The notes beneath the pieces were generated by a model. The model saw only the letters and a list, made by a program, of their open reading frames with translations, made no database searches and was not told the DNA's origin. Both the position numbers and the translations under genes were made by a program. A stretch of 49,371 nucleotides of DNA, from NCBI GenBank assembly GCA_041838515.1, contig JBGYPP010000066.1:1-49371 (forward strand), read 5' to 3'. Source of the stretch: JBGYPP01 sp041838515 (GTDB lineage: Bacteria; Bacillota; Clostridia; Lachnospirales; Lachnospiraceae). This document shows, in pieces, positions 33,941 through 41,766 of this stretch; position 1 is the stretch's first letter, and each line of letters opens with the position of its first letter.

Positions 33941-35761
33941 TTGCGCAAAAGCAAAAAACAATCCCTATCCCCACTCTCGTACATGACGCTGTCCGGCGGA
34001 GGCCTGCTCTGCGCCCTGCTATACGCCTGCTCCCTGGTTTGCCGGGCTTATGCGCCGGATATGGAGAGCCAAAAAGTCTTGTTGGAAGCTCCGGACCTAT
34101 GGATATCCCTGGCCGCCTGGCCTCTGACGGCGCTGGCTCTCTATCTGGCGCAGTCCCATCTGCCGGGCAGGCTGCTCCTGCCCATACAGCTGGGCCTGCT
34201 GGCCGTCATGGGCATAGCTCTGGCCGTCTGGGGACGGACGGCGCCGGCTGGCGACTCTCTTTCCGTATACCAGAGCGCCCAGGCCATGGCGATGGGGGAT
34301 TATTCCGTCCTGCACCCCACAGACAGCTACCTAAGCTACTATCCCCAACAGTTGGGTCTGGCCGCCTACTACCAAGGCCTGCTCTGGCTGTGGAACCTAA
34401 CGGGCATGGACCTGGCCCCCTACCATATGCTCAAGATTCTCAATGTGGCATGGATGTTAGCCGCCGTCCTGGCACTGTATGGCATGCTGCCCTATTTCCT
34501 GCCCGGCGGCGGGGATGCGGAGGTGGGCGTGCAGGGTATGAAGGGAGCAAAGGAACGCTCCGGCGTGAAAGACAGAGCCGAAATAAGAGGTGATTCTGGT
34601 GAAAAAGACCGGGGCGGCATCCATTTCGGAGCCAGAAAGCTCCGCCCTATCCGCCCCAGAAGCGAGCACAGCCCCCTAGCCCGGCGGGGACAGAAGATCC
34701 TTTTGCTGCTCTGCCCACTCTTTCTGCCTCTGACCATGTACTCCTCCTTTCTCTATGGAGAAATCCCCTCCTTTGCCTGCTTCACCCTGGGGGCTTATGC
34801 CTGGGCCAGGGTGTTCCACAGGGAAGATTTACATCTGTGGAAAAATCCCTGGGCATATGCCTTGCCTCTGCTGCTCTCTGCCGCCCTTTTGCTACGCAAG
34901 AACACCCTGATCCTACTGATTGCGCTGGGCATATGCGCATTGGCCGGCTGCACCCGGAGAATGCAAAACAAGAAAAGAGGTCTGACGCTGGCACTTTATG
35001 CCCTGGCCTGCGCCGCCATCATCTGCTCTTCGCCTATGCTCCTCCAAAGGGCCTATACCCAAGTCAGCGGATACCGGCTCTCCCCAGGCGTAACCCCTCT
35101 CAGCTATGTGGCCATGGGCATGCAGGAATCCACTCGGGCAGCCGGCTGGTATAACGGTTACAATTTTACCCTTTTTCAGGAGAGCGGCCTACAGCCCCAG
35201 CGGGCGGATGCTCTGGCCAGACAGGCTATAGGGGAGAGGCTGGCGCAGTTCGCCGCCCAGCCCGGCTACGCCATGGATTTCTACAGCCGCAAATTCCTCT
35301 CTTCCTGGATGGACGGCAGCTTTGCCGCCCGACAGGCCACACTGGCCACCTATGGCGGCCGCCAGGCCTGGCTGCAACAGGTCTACGAGGGCAGCTGGAG
35401 CCAGGCCTATATCTGGTTTTGCCATATACTGCTGATTTGCCTCTACGGCAGCTCCGGAGTCCTGGCATATATATCCCTCTGCCGCAACTCTCAGTCAGAG
35501 CGGGAGCAGACCCCGGGCAGCCTTTTGCTTCTTCCCTATCTGGCTCTGGGAGGCGGTGTGATCTTCCATCTCTTCTGGGAGGCCAACAGCCGCTACAGCC
35601 TGCCCTATGCCCTGCTGTTGCTGCCGGCGGCCTCCTTGGGCATAGCTCTGTTATTCCGGCCTGGATATAGCCGGGAAGAGCATCCGGAAAGCTCCCAGAT
35701 CTGCGAGGTTTCCCAGAGAGCTCCTGCCGAGCAGAATCCTCCAGCTATCCATAAGCCTTAG
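33941..35761 (+). CDS. GT-C-like multi-pass membrane protein with hydrophilic insert
   Basis: The 606-residue protein has about eleven membrane helices. Its first outside loop carries GDSLSVYQSAQAMAMGDYSV and LSYYPQQLGLAAYYQG, a pattern common in Lachnospiraceae GT-C proteins and thought to mark the catalytic acidic site. After about the fifth helix lies an unusual charged, Gly/Arg/Lys-rich insert of about 60 residues (KGAKERSGVKDRAEIRGDSG and following), probably a cytoplasmic loop. The conserved HLFWEANSRYSLPYALLLLP precedes the last helix. I chose TTG 33941 with GGAGG seven bases upstream; a longer frame begins at 33854. It is the only plus-strand gene of the glycan locus. Confidence 0.72.
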   Translation: MRKSKKQSLSPLSYMTLSGGGLLCALLYACSLVCRAYAPDMESQKVLLEAPDLWISLAAWPLTALALYLAQSHLPGRLLLPIQLGLLAVMGIALAVWGRTAPAGDSLSVYQSAQAMAMGDYSVLHPTDSYLSYYPQQLGLAAYYQGLLWLWNLTGMDLAPYHMLKILNVAWMLAAVLALYGMLPYFLPGGGDAEVGVQGMKGAKERSGVKDRAEIRGDSGEKDRGGIHFGARKLRPIRPRSEHSPLARRGQKILLLLCPLFLPLTMYSSFLYGEIPSFACFTLGAYAWARVFHREDLHLWKNPWAYALPLLLSAALLLRKNTLILLIALGICALAGCTRRMQNKKRGLTLALYALACAAIICSSPMLLQRAYTQVSGYRLSPGVTPLSYVAMGMQESTRAAGWYNGYNFTLFQESGLQPQRADALARQAIGERLAQFAAQPGYAMDFYSRKFLSSWMDGSFAARQATLATYGGRQAWLQQVYEGSWSQAYIWFCHILLICLYGSSGVLAYISLCRNSQSEREQTPGSLLLLPYLALGGGVIFHLFWEANSRYSLPYALLLLPAASLGIALLFRPGYSREEHPESSQICEVSQRAPAEQNPPAIHKP

Positions 35762-35838
35762 TCCGCCCCAACACCAAAGCACACAGAAACACATGAGGTC
35801 TTAGATATGCGGAAAGATCTCGGGAGGGATAAATAAAA

Positions 35839-35880
35839 ATCGGATTACCGTTAAGTTCCAAACGGTAATCCGATAATTTT
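35839..35880. terminator. Bidirectional rho-independent terminator
   Basis: ATCGGATTACCGTT (35839-35852) pairs perfectly with 35861-35874 around an 8-base loop. T runs flank it on the plus side (AATTTTT) and A runs on the other (AAATAAAA), so it can stop both the plus-strand gene ending at 35761 and pseB ending at 35902. Confidence 0.9.
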
Positions 35881-35901
35881 TCCACTCTATATCCACCGGT
35901 C

Positions 35902-36897
35902 TTATTTCTCCAGATCCACCTGCGCCAGGCGTTCCCTTATCTCCTCCACAGTCAGCCACCAGGTATTGGTGCCGGAACTGTAAGAGAAACCATCCTCCAC
36001 TTTTTTGCCCAGGGGGGCCTGCCGCCTGTAATCCGCCCAGACCATCTGTGGATAAATCACATAATGCTGGTCGTATTCGTAGGTATTGGGCGCATCCTCG
36101 GCGGTGATCATGATCTCATGCAGCTTCTCCCCCTCCCGTATGCCCACCTGGGGCATATCGGCGCCGGGCAGCATGGCCTGGGCCAGATCTGTCACCTTAA
36201 AGGAGGGAATCTTGGAGATAAAGGTTTCGCCGCCCTTGGCTTCGGCCAGGGCCTTGATCACCAGCTCCACACCCTGGGTCAGGCTAATCCAGAAGCGGGT
36301 CATGCGATAATCCGTAATAGGCAGTTCCTTTCCGCCATTTTTGATAATCTGGTGGAAGAAAGGTATAACCGATCCCCGGCTGCCCGCCACATTTCCATAG
36401 CGGACGATGGAAAAGGCCGTATCCTTGTCGCCGGCATAGGCGTTGGCTGCCACAAAGAGCTTGTCCGACACCAGCTTGGTGCCGCCATAGAGGTTGACCG
36501 GCCCCACCGCCTTGTCTGTGGAGAGGGCCACCACCCTCTTCACTCCTCGGTCCAGGGCTGCATCGATCACATTCTGGGCTCCGTGTATATTGGTCTTGAT
36601 GGCCTCGGCCGGGTTGTATTCACAGGCCGGCACCTGCTTTAGGGCAGCCGCATGGATGACATAATCCACACCCTCAAAGGCCCGATACAGCCTCTCCTTG
36701 TCCCGCACATCCCCTATAAAGAAGCGCAGCTTCCCGGCGTGTTCGCGAAAATCATTGGCCATCAAAAACTGCTTAAATTCATCCCTAGAATAAATAATAA
36801 TCTTTTTGGGCTGATAATGCTCCAGGACATAGCGGGTAAAGGCTTTTCCAAAGCTGCCGGTGCCTCCGGTGATCAATATCGATGCGTTGTTTAACAT
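35902..36897 (-). CDS. pseB: UDP-N-acetylglucosamine 4,6-dehydratase (PseB-like)
   Basis: The 331-residue extended SDR enzyme makes UDP-4-keto-6-deoxy-N-acetyl sugars. It has the NAD(P)-binding GGTGSFGKAF (residues 11-20), the Asp contact FIGDVRDKERLYRAF, the catalytic Lys region HAAALKQVPACEYNPAEAI, the modified active-site triad STDKAVGPVNLYGGTK (Asp-Lys pair as in PseB/FlaA1 types) and RYGNVAGSRGSVIPFF. It begins with a strong AAGGAGGG site and is transcribed alone after the HAD gene. It can feed the DegT aminotransferase and GNAT domain of the glycan locus. A complete pseudaminic-acid set (PseG, PseI, PseF) is not in the window, so the final product is uncertain. Confidence 0.9.
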   Translation of the reverse strand: MLNNASILITGGTGSFGKAFTRYVLEHYQPKKIIIYSRDEFKQFLMANDFREHAGKLRFFIGDVRDKERLYRAFEGVDYVIHAAALKQVPACEYNPAEAIKTNIHGAQNVIDAALDRGVKRVVALSTDKAVGPVNLYGGTKLVSDKLFVAANAYAGDKDTAFSIVRYGNVAGSRGSVIPFFHQIIKNGGKELPITDYRMTRFWISLTQGVELVIKALAEAKGGETFISKIPSFKVTDLAQAMLPGADMPQVGIREGEKLHEIMITAEDAPNTYEYDQHYVIYPQMVWADYRRQAPLGKKVEDGFSYSSGTNTWWLTVEEIRERLAQVDLEK

Positions 36898-36989
36898 ATG
36901 CCCTCCTTGGGAGTATTTGCCAAAATCCTAACATAGCCGGGGGATTTTTTCAATCCCGGAGTATTCTTCGGCCAAAACGGGGCAAAACA

Positions 36990-37649
36990 TTAGGCGAAAT
37001 CCAAAATTTCTATGGCGCCGGCGGCACAGCCTATGCCGCCATCGGCCTCCACCTGCGCCACCTCCTTGTATCCAAAACCGAAGGATACGCCCAGAAAATC
37101 CACTCCGGCCGCCTTAGCCCCCTTGGCATCAAAATCCGTATCCCCCACCATCAGAACTTCCTCCGGCCTGTCTATGCCGCAGTCCTGCATACACTGCCTT
37201 ATCAAGTCCTCTTTTTTGAGCTTGTTGCCCTTGTCCCCATCCCCGCCCCGCATACTGTCCATAAAGGCGGCCAAACCAAAGCGTTCCAGCAAGGGGAGGG
37301 CATAAGTCTGGGTCTTATATGTGGCCACGGCCAATTTCCTTCCCCTGGCCCGCAGCTGCGCCAGCGCATCCATCATGCCGGGGTAGACTAAGGCCTTATA
37401 CATGTCCCCTTGGCTATAGTGGCGGCGAAAGACCTTGGCGGCGGCCTCCGCCTCCTCCTTGGACATTCCGCAGTTTTTTTGAAAGGATTCGGACAGGGGC
37501 GGCCCTATAAAACGGTACATCACAGCTTCCTCCAGCTGGGGCAGACCCAATTCCTCCAGCGTATGCCTAAGACTGAGCAAAACCCCCTCACGGGTGTCCA
37601 TCAAGGTGCCATCCAAGTCAAATATGACTAAAGCGTATTCTCCTGGCAT
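36990..37649 (-). CDS. HAD-family hydrolase, phosphoglycolate-phosphatase-like
   Basis: The 219-residue HAD phosphatase has all four motifs: VIFDLDGTLMDTREG (nucleophile Asp near residue 10), the helical cap (LEEAVMYRFIGPPLSESFQK), VATYKT (motif II Thr), the Lys of GNKLKKEDLIRQC, and the metal-binding EVLMVGDTDFDAKGAKAAGV. It is close to Gph/PpaX-type enzymes. The substrate is unknown. ATG 37649 lies four bases after the stop of the glycosylase gene, so the two form a small operon. An imperfect GC hairpin lies between its stop and pseB. Confidence 0.9.
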   Translation of the reverse strand: MPGEYALVIFDLDGTLMDTREGVLLSLRHTLEELGLPQLEEAVMYRFIGPPLSESFQKNCGMSKEEAEAAAKVFRRHYSQGDMYKALVYPGMMDALAQLRARGRKLAVATYKTQTYALPLLERFGLAAFMDSMRGGDGDKGNKLKKEDLIRQCMQDCGIDRPEEVLMVGDTDFDAKGAKAAGVDFLGVSFGFGYKEVAQVEADGGIGCAAGAIEILDFA

Positions 37650-37653
37650 TCAT

Positions 37654-38493
37654 CTACCCCTTTCTTCCCTGTGCCTTTACTCCGTGTATCATATAAAAAA
37701 ATACATATTGCTGCAATATGCCTCCCAGAGCTTCTCCCGGCTCAAATATAGGCTCTCCGGACAGCTCCATGGCCCTTGCGATCCACACATCCACAGGCAC
37801 GCTGTCCAGCCGGCCAAAGCCGAATAAGCTGACACAGTTGGCCACCTTGAGCCCCACTCCGGGAAAGGATTGCAGGCTCTCCAACAATTCTTCATCCCCC
37901 AGGGAGGCCAGGGATGCCCAAAACTCTGGATCCCGGCACAGCCTCTGTCCGGCCGCCTTGACATAAGCCGTCCTATACCCCAGGCCGCAGGAGGCCAGAT
38001 CCTCCAAAGAACAGGCAGCTATGGCCTCCGGCTGGGGAAAGTCATGACTTTGTCCCCAGGGCGTATCCACAGCCTCGCCCAGCAAGCCGCATAGCTTCTC
38101 CACGGAGCTGCGTATGGCTGGTATGCTCTTGCGCTGGGAGAGTATAAAGCTCAGCAGCATCTCCCAGGGATCCTGCCTGAGCAGCCTCAGCCCCCGGCCC
38201 ATATCCAAGGCCTGCGCCAGCCAAGACCCTCGTTCCCTCCAGGCCAGCCGCAGCGGCTCGTACGCCCTGTCCAGATCAAAATACGGATGCCAGTAGGATT
38301 CCCACTCCCCTGGGCGACAGAGTATGCGGCAGGACAGACCCTCTAGCGGCTCTATATACAGAGCCCTTGCCCCAGATAGGAAACCATACCCCCGATCCAC
38401 AGCCCTGGCGCGGAATACCTGACCGCTGCGGCAAATCTTGTCCAAGTCCATCTCCTCCGGCAGGCTCAACACCTGTTCTTGCCACTCTGCCAC
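37654..38493 (-). CDS. OGG/AlkA-type 8-oxoguanine DNA glycosylase-lyase
   Basis: The 279-residue base-excision repair enzyme has an N-terminal beta domain like OGG1 (CRSGQVFRARAVDRGYGFLSG and PYFDLDRAYEPLR). The HhH-GPD domain contains the helix-hairpin-helix FPGVGLKVANCVSLFGF, with the catalytic Lys in GLKVAN, and PVDVWIARAM with the catalytic Asp. I choose GTG 38493 with GGGGAGGTGG about nine bases upstream. ATG 38541 would give a longer N-terminus without a well-spaced ribosome site. It removes oxidised guanine from DNA. The HAD gene follows four bases later. Confidence 0.88.
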   Translation of the reverse strand: MAEWQEQVLSLPEEMDLDKICRSGQVFRARAVDRGYGFLSGARALYIEPLEGLSCRILCRPGEWESYWHPYFDLDRAYEPLRLAWRERGSWLAQALDMGRGLRLLRQDPWEMLLSFILSQRKSIPAIRSSVEKLCGLLGEAVDTPWGQSHDFPQPEAIAACSLEDLASCGLGYRTAYVKAAGQRLCRDPEFWASLASLGDEELLESLQSFPGVGLKVANCVSLFGFGRLDSVPVDVWIARAMELSGEPIFEPGEALGGILQQYVFFYMIHGVKAQGRKG

Positions 38494-38587
38494 AGCTATT
38501 CCACCTCCCCTCTTTACTGCATATGCCAGAGGCTGAGGCATAGTTCAAAGCCCCGGCCTCCGGCAATAAAATATGCCCGCATAATGC

Positions 38588-38635
38588 AAAAACCGTCCAG
38601 TCGGACTGTGTATTCCAGTCCTACTGGACGGTTTT
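38588..38635. terminator. Strong hairpin, likely terminator after rhaB
   Basis: AAAACCGTCCAGT and GGACTG on the left (38589-38608) pair with CAGTCC and ACTGGACGGTTTT on the right (38616-38635), with one central mismatch. A and T runs border both sides. The rest of 38494-38804 is gene-free. It holds two very short frames (10 and 31 codons) I do not support and several A-rich runs, with nothing else recognised. Confidence 0.75.
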
Positions 38636-38804
38636 CTTGTCCGTACAGGATTGCTTCATATAGGATTTTTTCCTGGAGGATTTTCCTTGTCCATAGAGGT
38701 CCGTTGGCCCATCCATCCCGGACTTTTTTTCTCTGTCTATAGGGTAAGCTTTTTCTGCCGGGATGCCATTTCCCACCTCCAAATAAGCAACTCTCCCTGC
38801 CGGC

Positions 38805-40217
38805 TCAGGGCTTGAAGGTCTTGACAGCAAAGGAGGAGAAAATGCAATCCCTACCCGCCTCCAGGCTCTCCACCTCTCCGGATGCCAGCATTTGCACCAG
38901 CACATTGCCTATGGCTGTGGCCTCTGTAGGACCGGCCAGCACCGTTCTGCCGGTGTACTTTGCCGTCAGCACATTGAGATACTCCGCATTGGAGCCGCCA
39001 CCCACTATACTAATGCTCTCATAGCGCTTGCCGGTGATTTCCTCTATCTCCTCTATAACCCCGGCATAGCACTTGGCCAGGCTGTTGTAGATCACCGAGG
39101 ATATCTCCCCATGGGTCTGGGGTACGGGCTGGCCGCTCTCCTGGCAGGCATTCTTCACCTCCCGTATCATATTCTCCGGAGCCAGGAAACGGCTGTCATT
39201 ACAATCCACTATAGAGGGTATGCTCTCCTTAGAGGCATCCTCAGCGATCTGGGCGAAAGGCAGATCCAGACCCCTCTCCTCCTTCAGCTCCTTTTTCACC
39301 GACTGTATCATCCACAGGCCCATGATATTTTTCAGATAGCGGAAGCGGTAATTGTATCCGCCCTCGTTGGTAAAGTTGTGGCTCTTGCTGGCAGGGGAGC
39401 AGTCTGCCTCCATGCGCTCCACCCCCATCAAAGACCAGGTGCCAGAGCTGATGTATACTGTATCCGGATGGTTGCTGGGCACGGCCAATACCGCCGATCC
39501 CGTGTCATGGCTGGCGGGCAGCACCACCTGGGTGTCAAATCCCAGCTCCTCCACCAACTCCGGCCGCAGGCCTCCCAGCACCGTGCCCGGCTTGGACAGG
39601 GGCAGGAACATATGCTCCGGATATCCCAGGCGGCTGATCAGCTCACGGTTCCAATCCTTGGTGGCCGGGTCTGTCAGCTGGGAAGTGGTGGCCTCGGTAT
39701 ACTCATTGGCCTTGACCCCGCTCAGGCGATAGTGGAAGTAATCCGGCACCATCAAAAAGGTCTTGGCTGCCTCCAGATGCTCCGGATGGTTCTTCTTCAC
39801 GGCCATCAGCTGGTATATGGTGTTGTAAGGCGCCTTTTGTATGCCGGTGGCGCTGTACAGCTCCTCCTCCGGTATGCGGGCAAAGACCTCCACATCCATG
39901 CCCTGGGTGCGCTCATCCCTGTAACCCACGGTATTGCCCAGGAGCCGGTCCTCCCCATCCAGAAGCACAAAATCCACGCCCCAGGTGTCCACACCCACGC
40001 TCTTGGGTATCTTGCCCAGTGCCTTGCACTTGGCCAGGCCCGCCTTGATCTCCTGGAACAAAGCCTCCAAATCCCAGCACAGCTCCCCATCCTTTTTGTT
40101 CATGCCATTGGGAAAACGGTGTACCTCCTCCAGAACCAGCTTGCCCGCCTCCATATGGGCCAGTATATGCCGGCCGCTGGATGCGCCTATGTCCACCGCC
40201 AAATAATAATTCGCCAT
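38805..40217 (-). CDS. rhaB: Rhamnulokinase
   Basis: The 470-residue FGGY-family kinase phosphorylates L-rhamnulose to its 1-phosphate. It starts with YYLAVDIGASSGRHILAHME, which lies over the ATP phosphate loop, followed by SVGVDTWGVDFVLLD with the catalytic Asp region. It continues with the rhamnulokinase-type GYRDERTQGMD, QLTDPATKDWNRELI, PASHDTGSAVLAVP, YISSGTWSLMGVE and the C-terminal adenine site SIVGGGSNAEYLNVLTA. ATG 40217 has AAAGGAGG upstream. It is monocistronic with its own promoter (40268-40296). No rhaA, rhaD or regulator is adjacent. Confidence 0.96.
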   Translation of the reverse strand: MANYYLAVDIGASSGRHILAHMEAGKLVLEEVHRFPNGMNKKDGELCWDLEALFQEIKAGLAKCKALGKIPKSVGVDTWGVDFVLLDGEDRLLGNTVGYRDERTQGMDVEVFARIPEEELYSATGIQKAPYNTIYQLMAVKKNHPEHLEAAKTFLMVPDYFHYRLSGVKANEYTEATTSQLTDPATKDWNRELISRLGYPEHMFLPLSKPGTVLGGLRPELVEELGFDTQVVLPASHDTGSAVLAVPSNHPDTVYISSGTWSLMGVERMEADCSPASKSHNFTNEGGYNYRFRYLKNIMGLWMIQSVKKELKEERGLDLPFAQIAEDASKESIPSIVDCNDSRFLAPENMIREVKNACQESGQPVPQTHGEISSVIYNSLAKCYAGVIEEIEEITGKRYESISIVGGGSNAEYLNVLTAKYTGRTVLAGPTEATAIGNVLVQMLASGEVESLEAGRDCIFSSFAVKTFKP

Positions 40218-40267
40218 GACTGCCTCCTTTGTGTGCTTTCTTGTGGTTTTGTGTTGATTTTTTCCTT

Positions 40268-40296
40268 ATTATAGCACTTTTTCTTGAGAAATCAAA
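40268..40296 (-). promoter_or_regulatory. Promoter of rhaB
   Basis: On the minus strand TTTGAT (40296-40291), a 17-base spacer and a perfect TATAAT (40273-40268) lie about 51 bases upstream of the rhaB start, overlapping the last codons of the NUDIX gene. Confidence 0.65.
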
Positions 40297-41032
40297 GGAA
40301 TTTTCCAGTTTCAGTCCGCTTTCTAAACTTCATGGCCCCCCGGTGGCTGTATCCCCTCTCCACCTCCCCGCTCTCCTCCACATACTCCATCATCTTCCGG
40401 CGGAAATTCTGCTTGGTCAAGGGAATTTCCAGGATTTCTTCAAATACCTGTTGCAGCTCCGCCAGTGTAAAAGTATCTGGCAGCAGTTCAAAAAGATCCT
40501 CGTGATATGCCCGGGCATAGGACTGGAGCAACGCAAAGGCCTGATATAGGATTTCCCCATGGTCAAAGCCCAGAGATAGTCCCTCCCATTCCTCCCGGGA
40601 AAACCACCCGGCCTCCCAGGCCTCCGCATCTGTGCGCAGCTGGCAGGCCTCATCCCTGATCAGCGCCATATAGGTATTGGAGATAATCCAGCCTCTGGGA
40701 TCCCGTCCCGGCCGGGAATATACGCCTATCAGCCTGAGCTTTGCCCCGGACACATTGGTTTCTTCATACAATTCGCGACTGGCCGTATCCTCCAGCCTTT
40801 CCTCCGGACGGCAAAATCCCCCGGGCAGGGTCCAGCAGCCCTTAAAGGGATGGTTGGCTCGCTTGATCAGAAGCACTTGCAGCTTCTTTGGCCTCTTCCG
40901 CCGCCTGTCCGGCATCTCCTCCTCTGTCACCCGAAATACCACTATATCCGCCGCCACCGATGGCCGGGAAAAATGGCTAATACTATATTGATTGAGAAAT
41001 TCTTCTTCCTCCTGGTCTATGCTTCGCAGCAC
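40292..41032 (-). CDS. NUDIX-winged-helix protein, candidate NrtR-like regulator of the NAD operon
   Basis: The 246-residue protein has a NUDIX domain (about 25-160) with a nearly complete NUDIX box (GGFCRPEERLEDTASRELYEETNV region, the last Gly replaced by Asn). A C-terminal domain of about 70 residues (FTLAELQQVFEEILEIPLTK, FRRKMMEYVEESGEVE) resembles the winged helix of NrtR/TrgB-type proteins. NrtR repressors sense ADP-ribose or NAD-related ligands and control NAD salvage. It is the last gene of this operon. GTG 41032 overlaps the nadE stop by 16 bases with GGAGG upstream. It could still be an ADP-ribose pyrophosphatase; the basic C-terminus and context favour regulation, perhaps with retained hydrolase activity. 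Confidence 0.75.
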   Translation of the reverse strand: MLRSIDQEEEEFLNQYSISHFSRPSVAADIVVFRVTEEEMPDRRRKRPKKLQVLLIKRANHPFKGCWTLPGGFCRPEERLEDTASRELYEETNVSGAKLRLIGVYSRPGRDPRGWIISNTYMALIRDEACQLRTDAEAWEAGWFSREEWEGLSLGFDHGEILYQAFALLQSYARAYHEDLFELLPDTFTLAELQQVFEEILEIPLTKQNFRRKMMEYVEESGEVERGYSHRGAMKFRKRTETGKFL

Positions 41033-41766
41033 GGGCTTAATCCTCCGTCATAGGCAAAAAAGGGTATGGGTTCCAATTTGAAGCGGCTGGCCTTATGCAT
41101 ATGGTCTATCTTGGAACGCACCGCCTCATCCTCACAGACACCGGTGCGTATATACCTGTCCAGCACGGCATACCGAAAACCTATTTTGTCCTCATCTGTC
41201 AGACCGCACAATCCGTCGCTGGGGACTTTTTTTACCAAATGCGCAGGCAAGCCCATGGCCTCCCCCAGCGCCACAACCTCTGTCACGGTCAGATTGGCCA
41301 GTGGAGAAAAATCCCCGGCCGCATCCCCATACCTGGTGGAATACCCTATCCAGTCCTCAGACAGATTGCAGGTATTGGCCACCCGCCCATTGTGGCTCTG
41401 GCTGACGGCATATAGCGTGGACATGCGTATGCGGGGCGGGAGATTGATCCTGGTCTGTTCGGATATGTCTATGCCAGCCTGCTCCAGCCCGGCCAACACC
41501 CCCTCTACCGAGGAAAGGATATTGATTTCATAGGCGCGTATGCCCAAAAACTCTACCACTTCTCCAGAGTCAGAGATGTCGTCCTGTATACCATTGGGCA
41601 TCAAAACGCCTATAACCCTTTCCCGTCCCAGCGCCTCCACCAGCAGCGCTGCCACCACCGTGGAATCCTTGCCTCCAGATATGCCTACAACGGCATTGCA
41701 TCCCGGGCCATTGTCCGCAAACCACTGCCGTATCCATGCCACCACCTGCTCACGAACCTGTTCCAT
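41017..41766 (-). CDS. nadE: NH3-dependent NAD+ synthetase
   Basis: The enzyme of about 249 residues amidates nicotinate adenine dinucleotide to NAD with ATP and ammonia. The P-loop VVGISGGKDSTVVAALLVEA lies at about residues 25-44. NTCNLSEDWIGYSTRYGDAAGDFSPL provides the nucleotide and metal sites, and KKVPSDGLCGLTDEDKIGF is the conserved P2 region. There is no glutaminase domain, so it uses free ammonia. ATG 41766 is favoured because GGAGGTG lies just before it; ATGs at 41778 and 41787 lack a good site. It overlaps the phosphoribosyltransferase gene by 17 bases. Confidence 0.95.
   Translation of the reverse strand: MEQVREQVVAWIRQWFADNGPGCNAVVGISGGKDSTVVAALLVEALGRERVIGVLMPNGIQDDISDSGEVVEFLGIRAYEINILSSVEGVLAGLEQAGIDISEQTRINLPPRIRMSTLYAVSQSHNGRVANTCNLSEDWIGYSTRYGDAAGDFSPLANLTVTEVVALGEAMGLPAHLVKKVPSDGLCGLTDEDKIGFRYAVLDRYIRTGVCEDEAVRSKIDHMHKASRFKLEPIPFFAYDGGLSPCCEA

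Noticed and set aside
35902..36897. Complete pseudaminic-acid pathway
   Set aside because: Only PseB-like, DegT and GNAT functions are present. PseG, PseI and PseF are not in the window, so the pathway cannot be claimed.
38621..38780. Very short frames (10 and 31 codons) downstream of rhaB
   Set aside because: One has a fair ribosome site, but they are too short, are low in complexity and overlap the terminator region.
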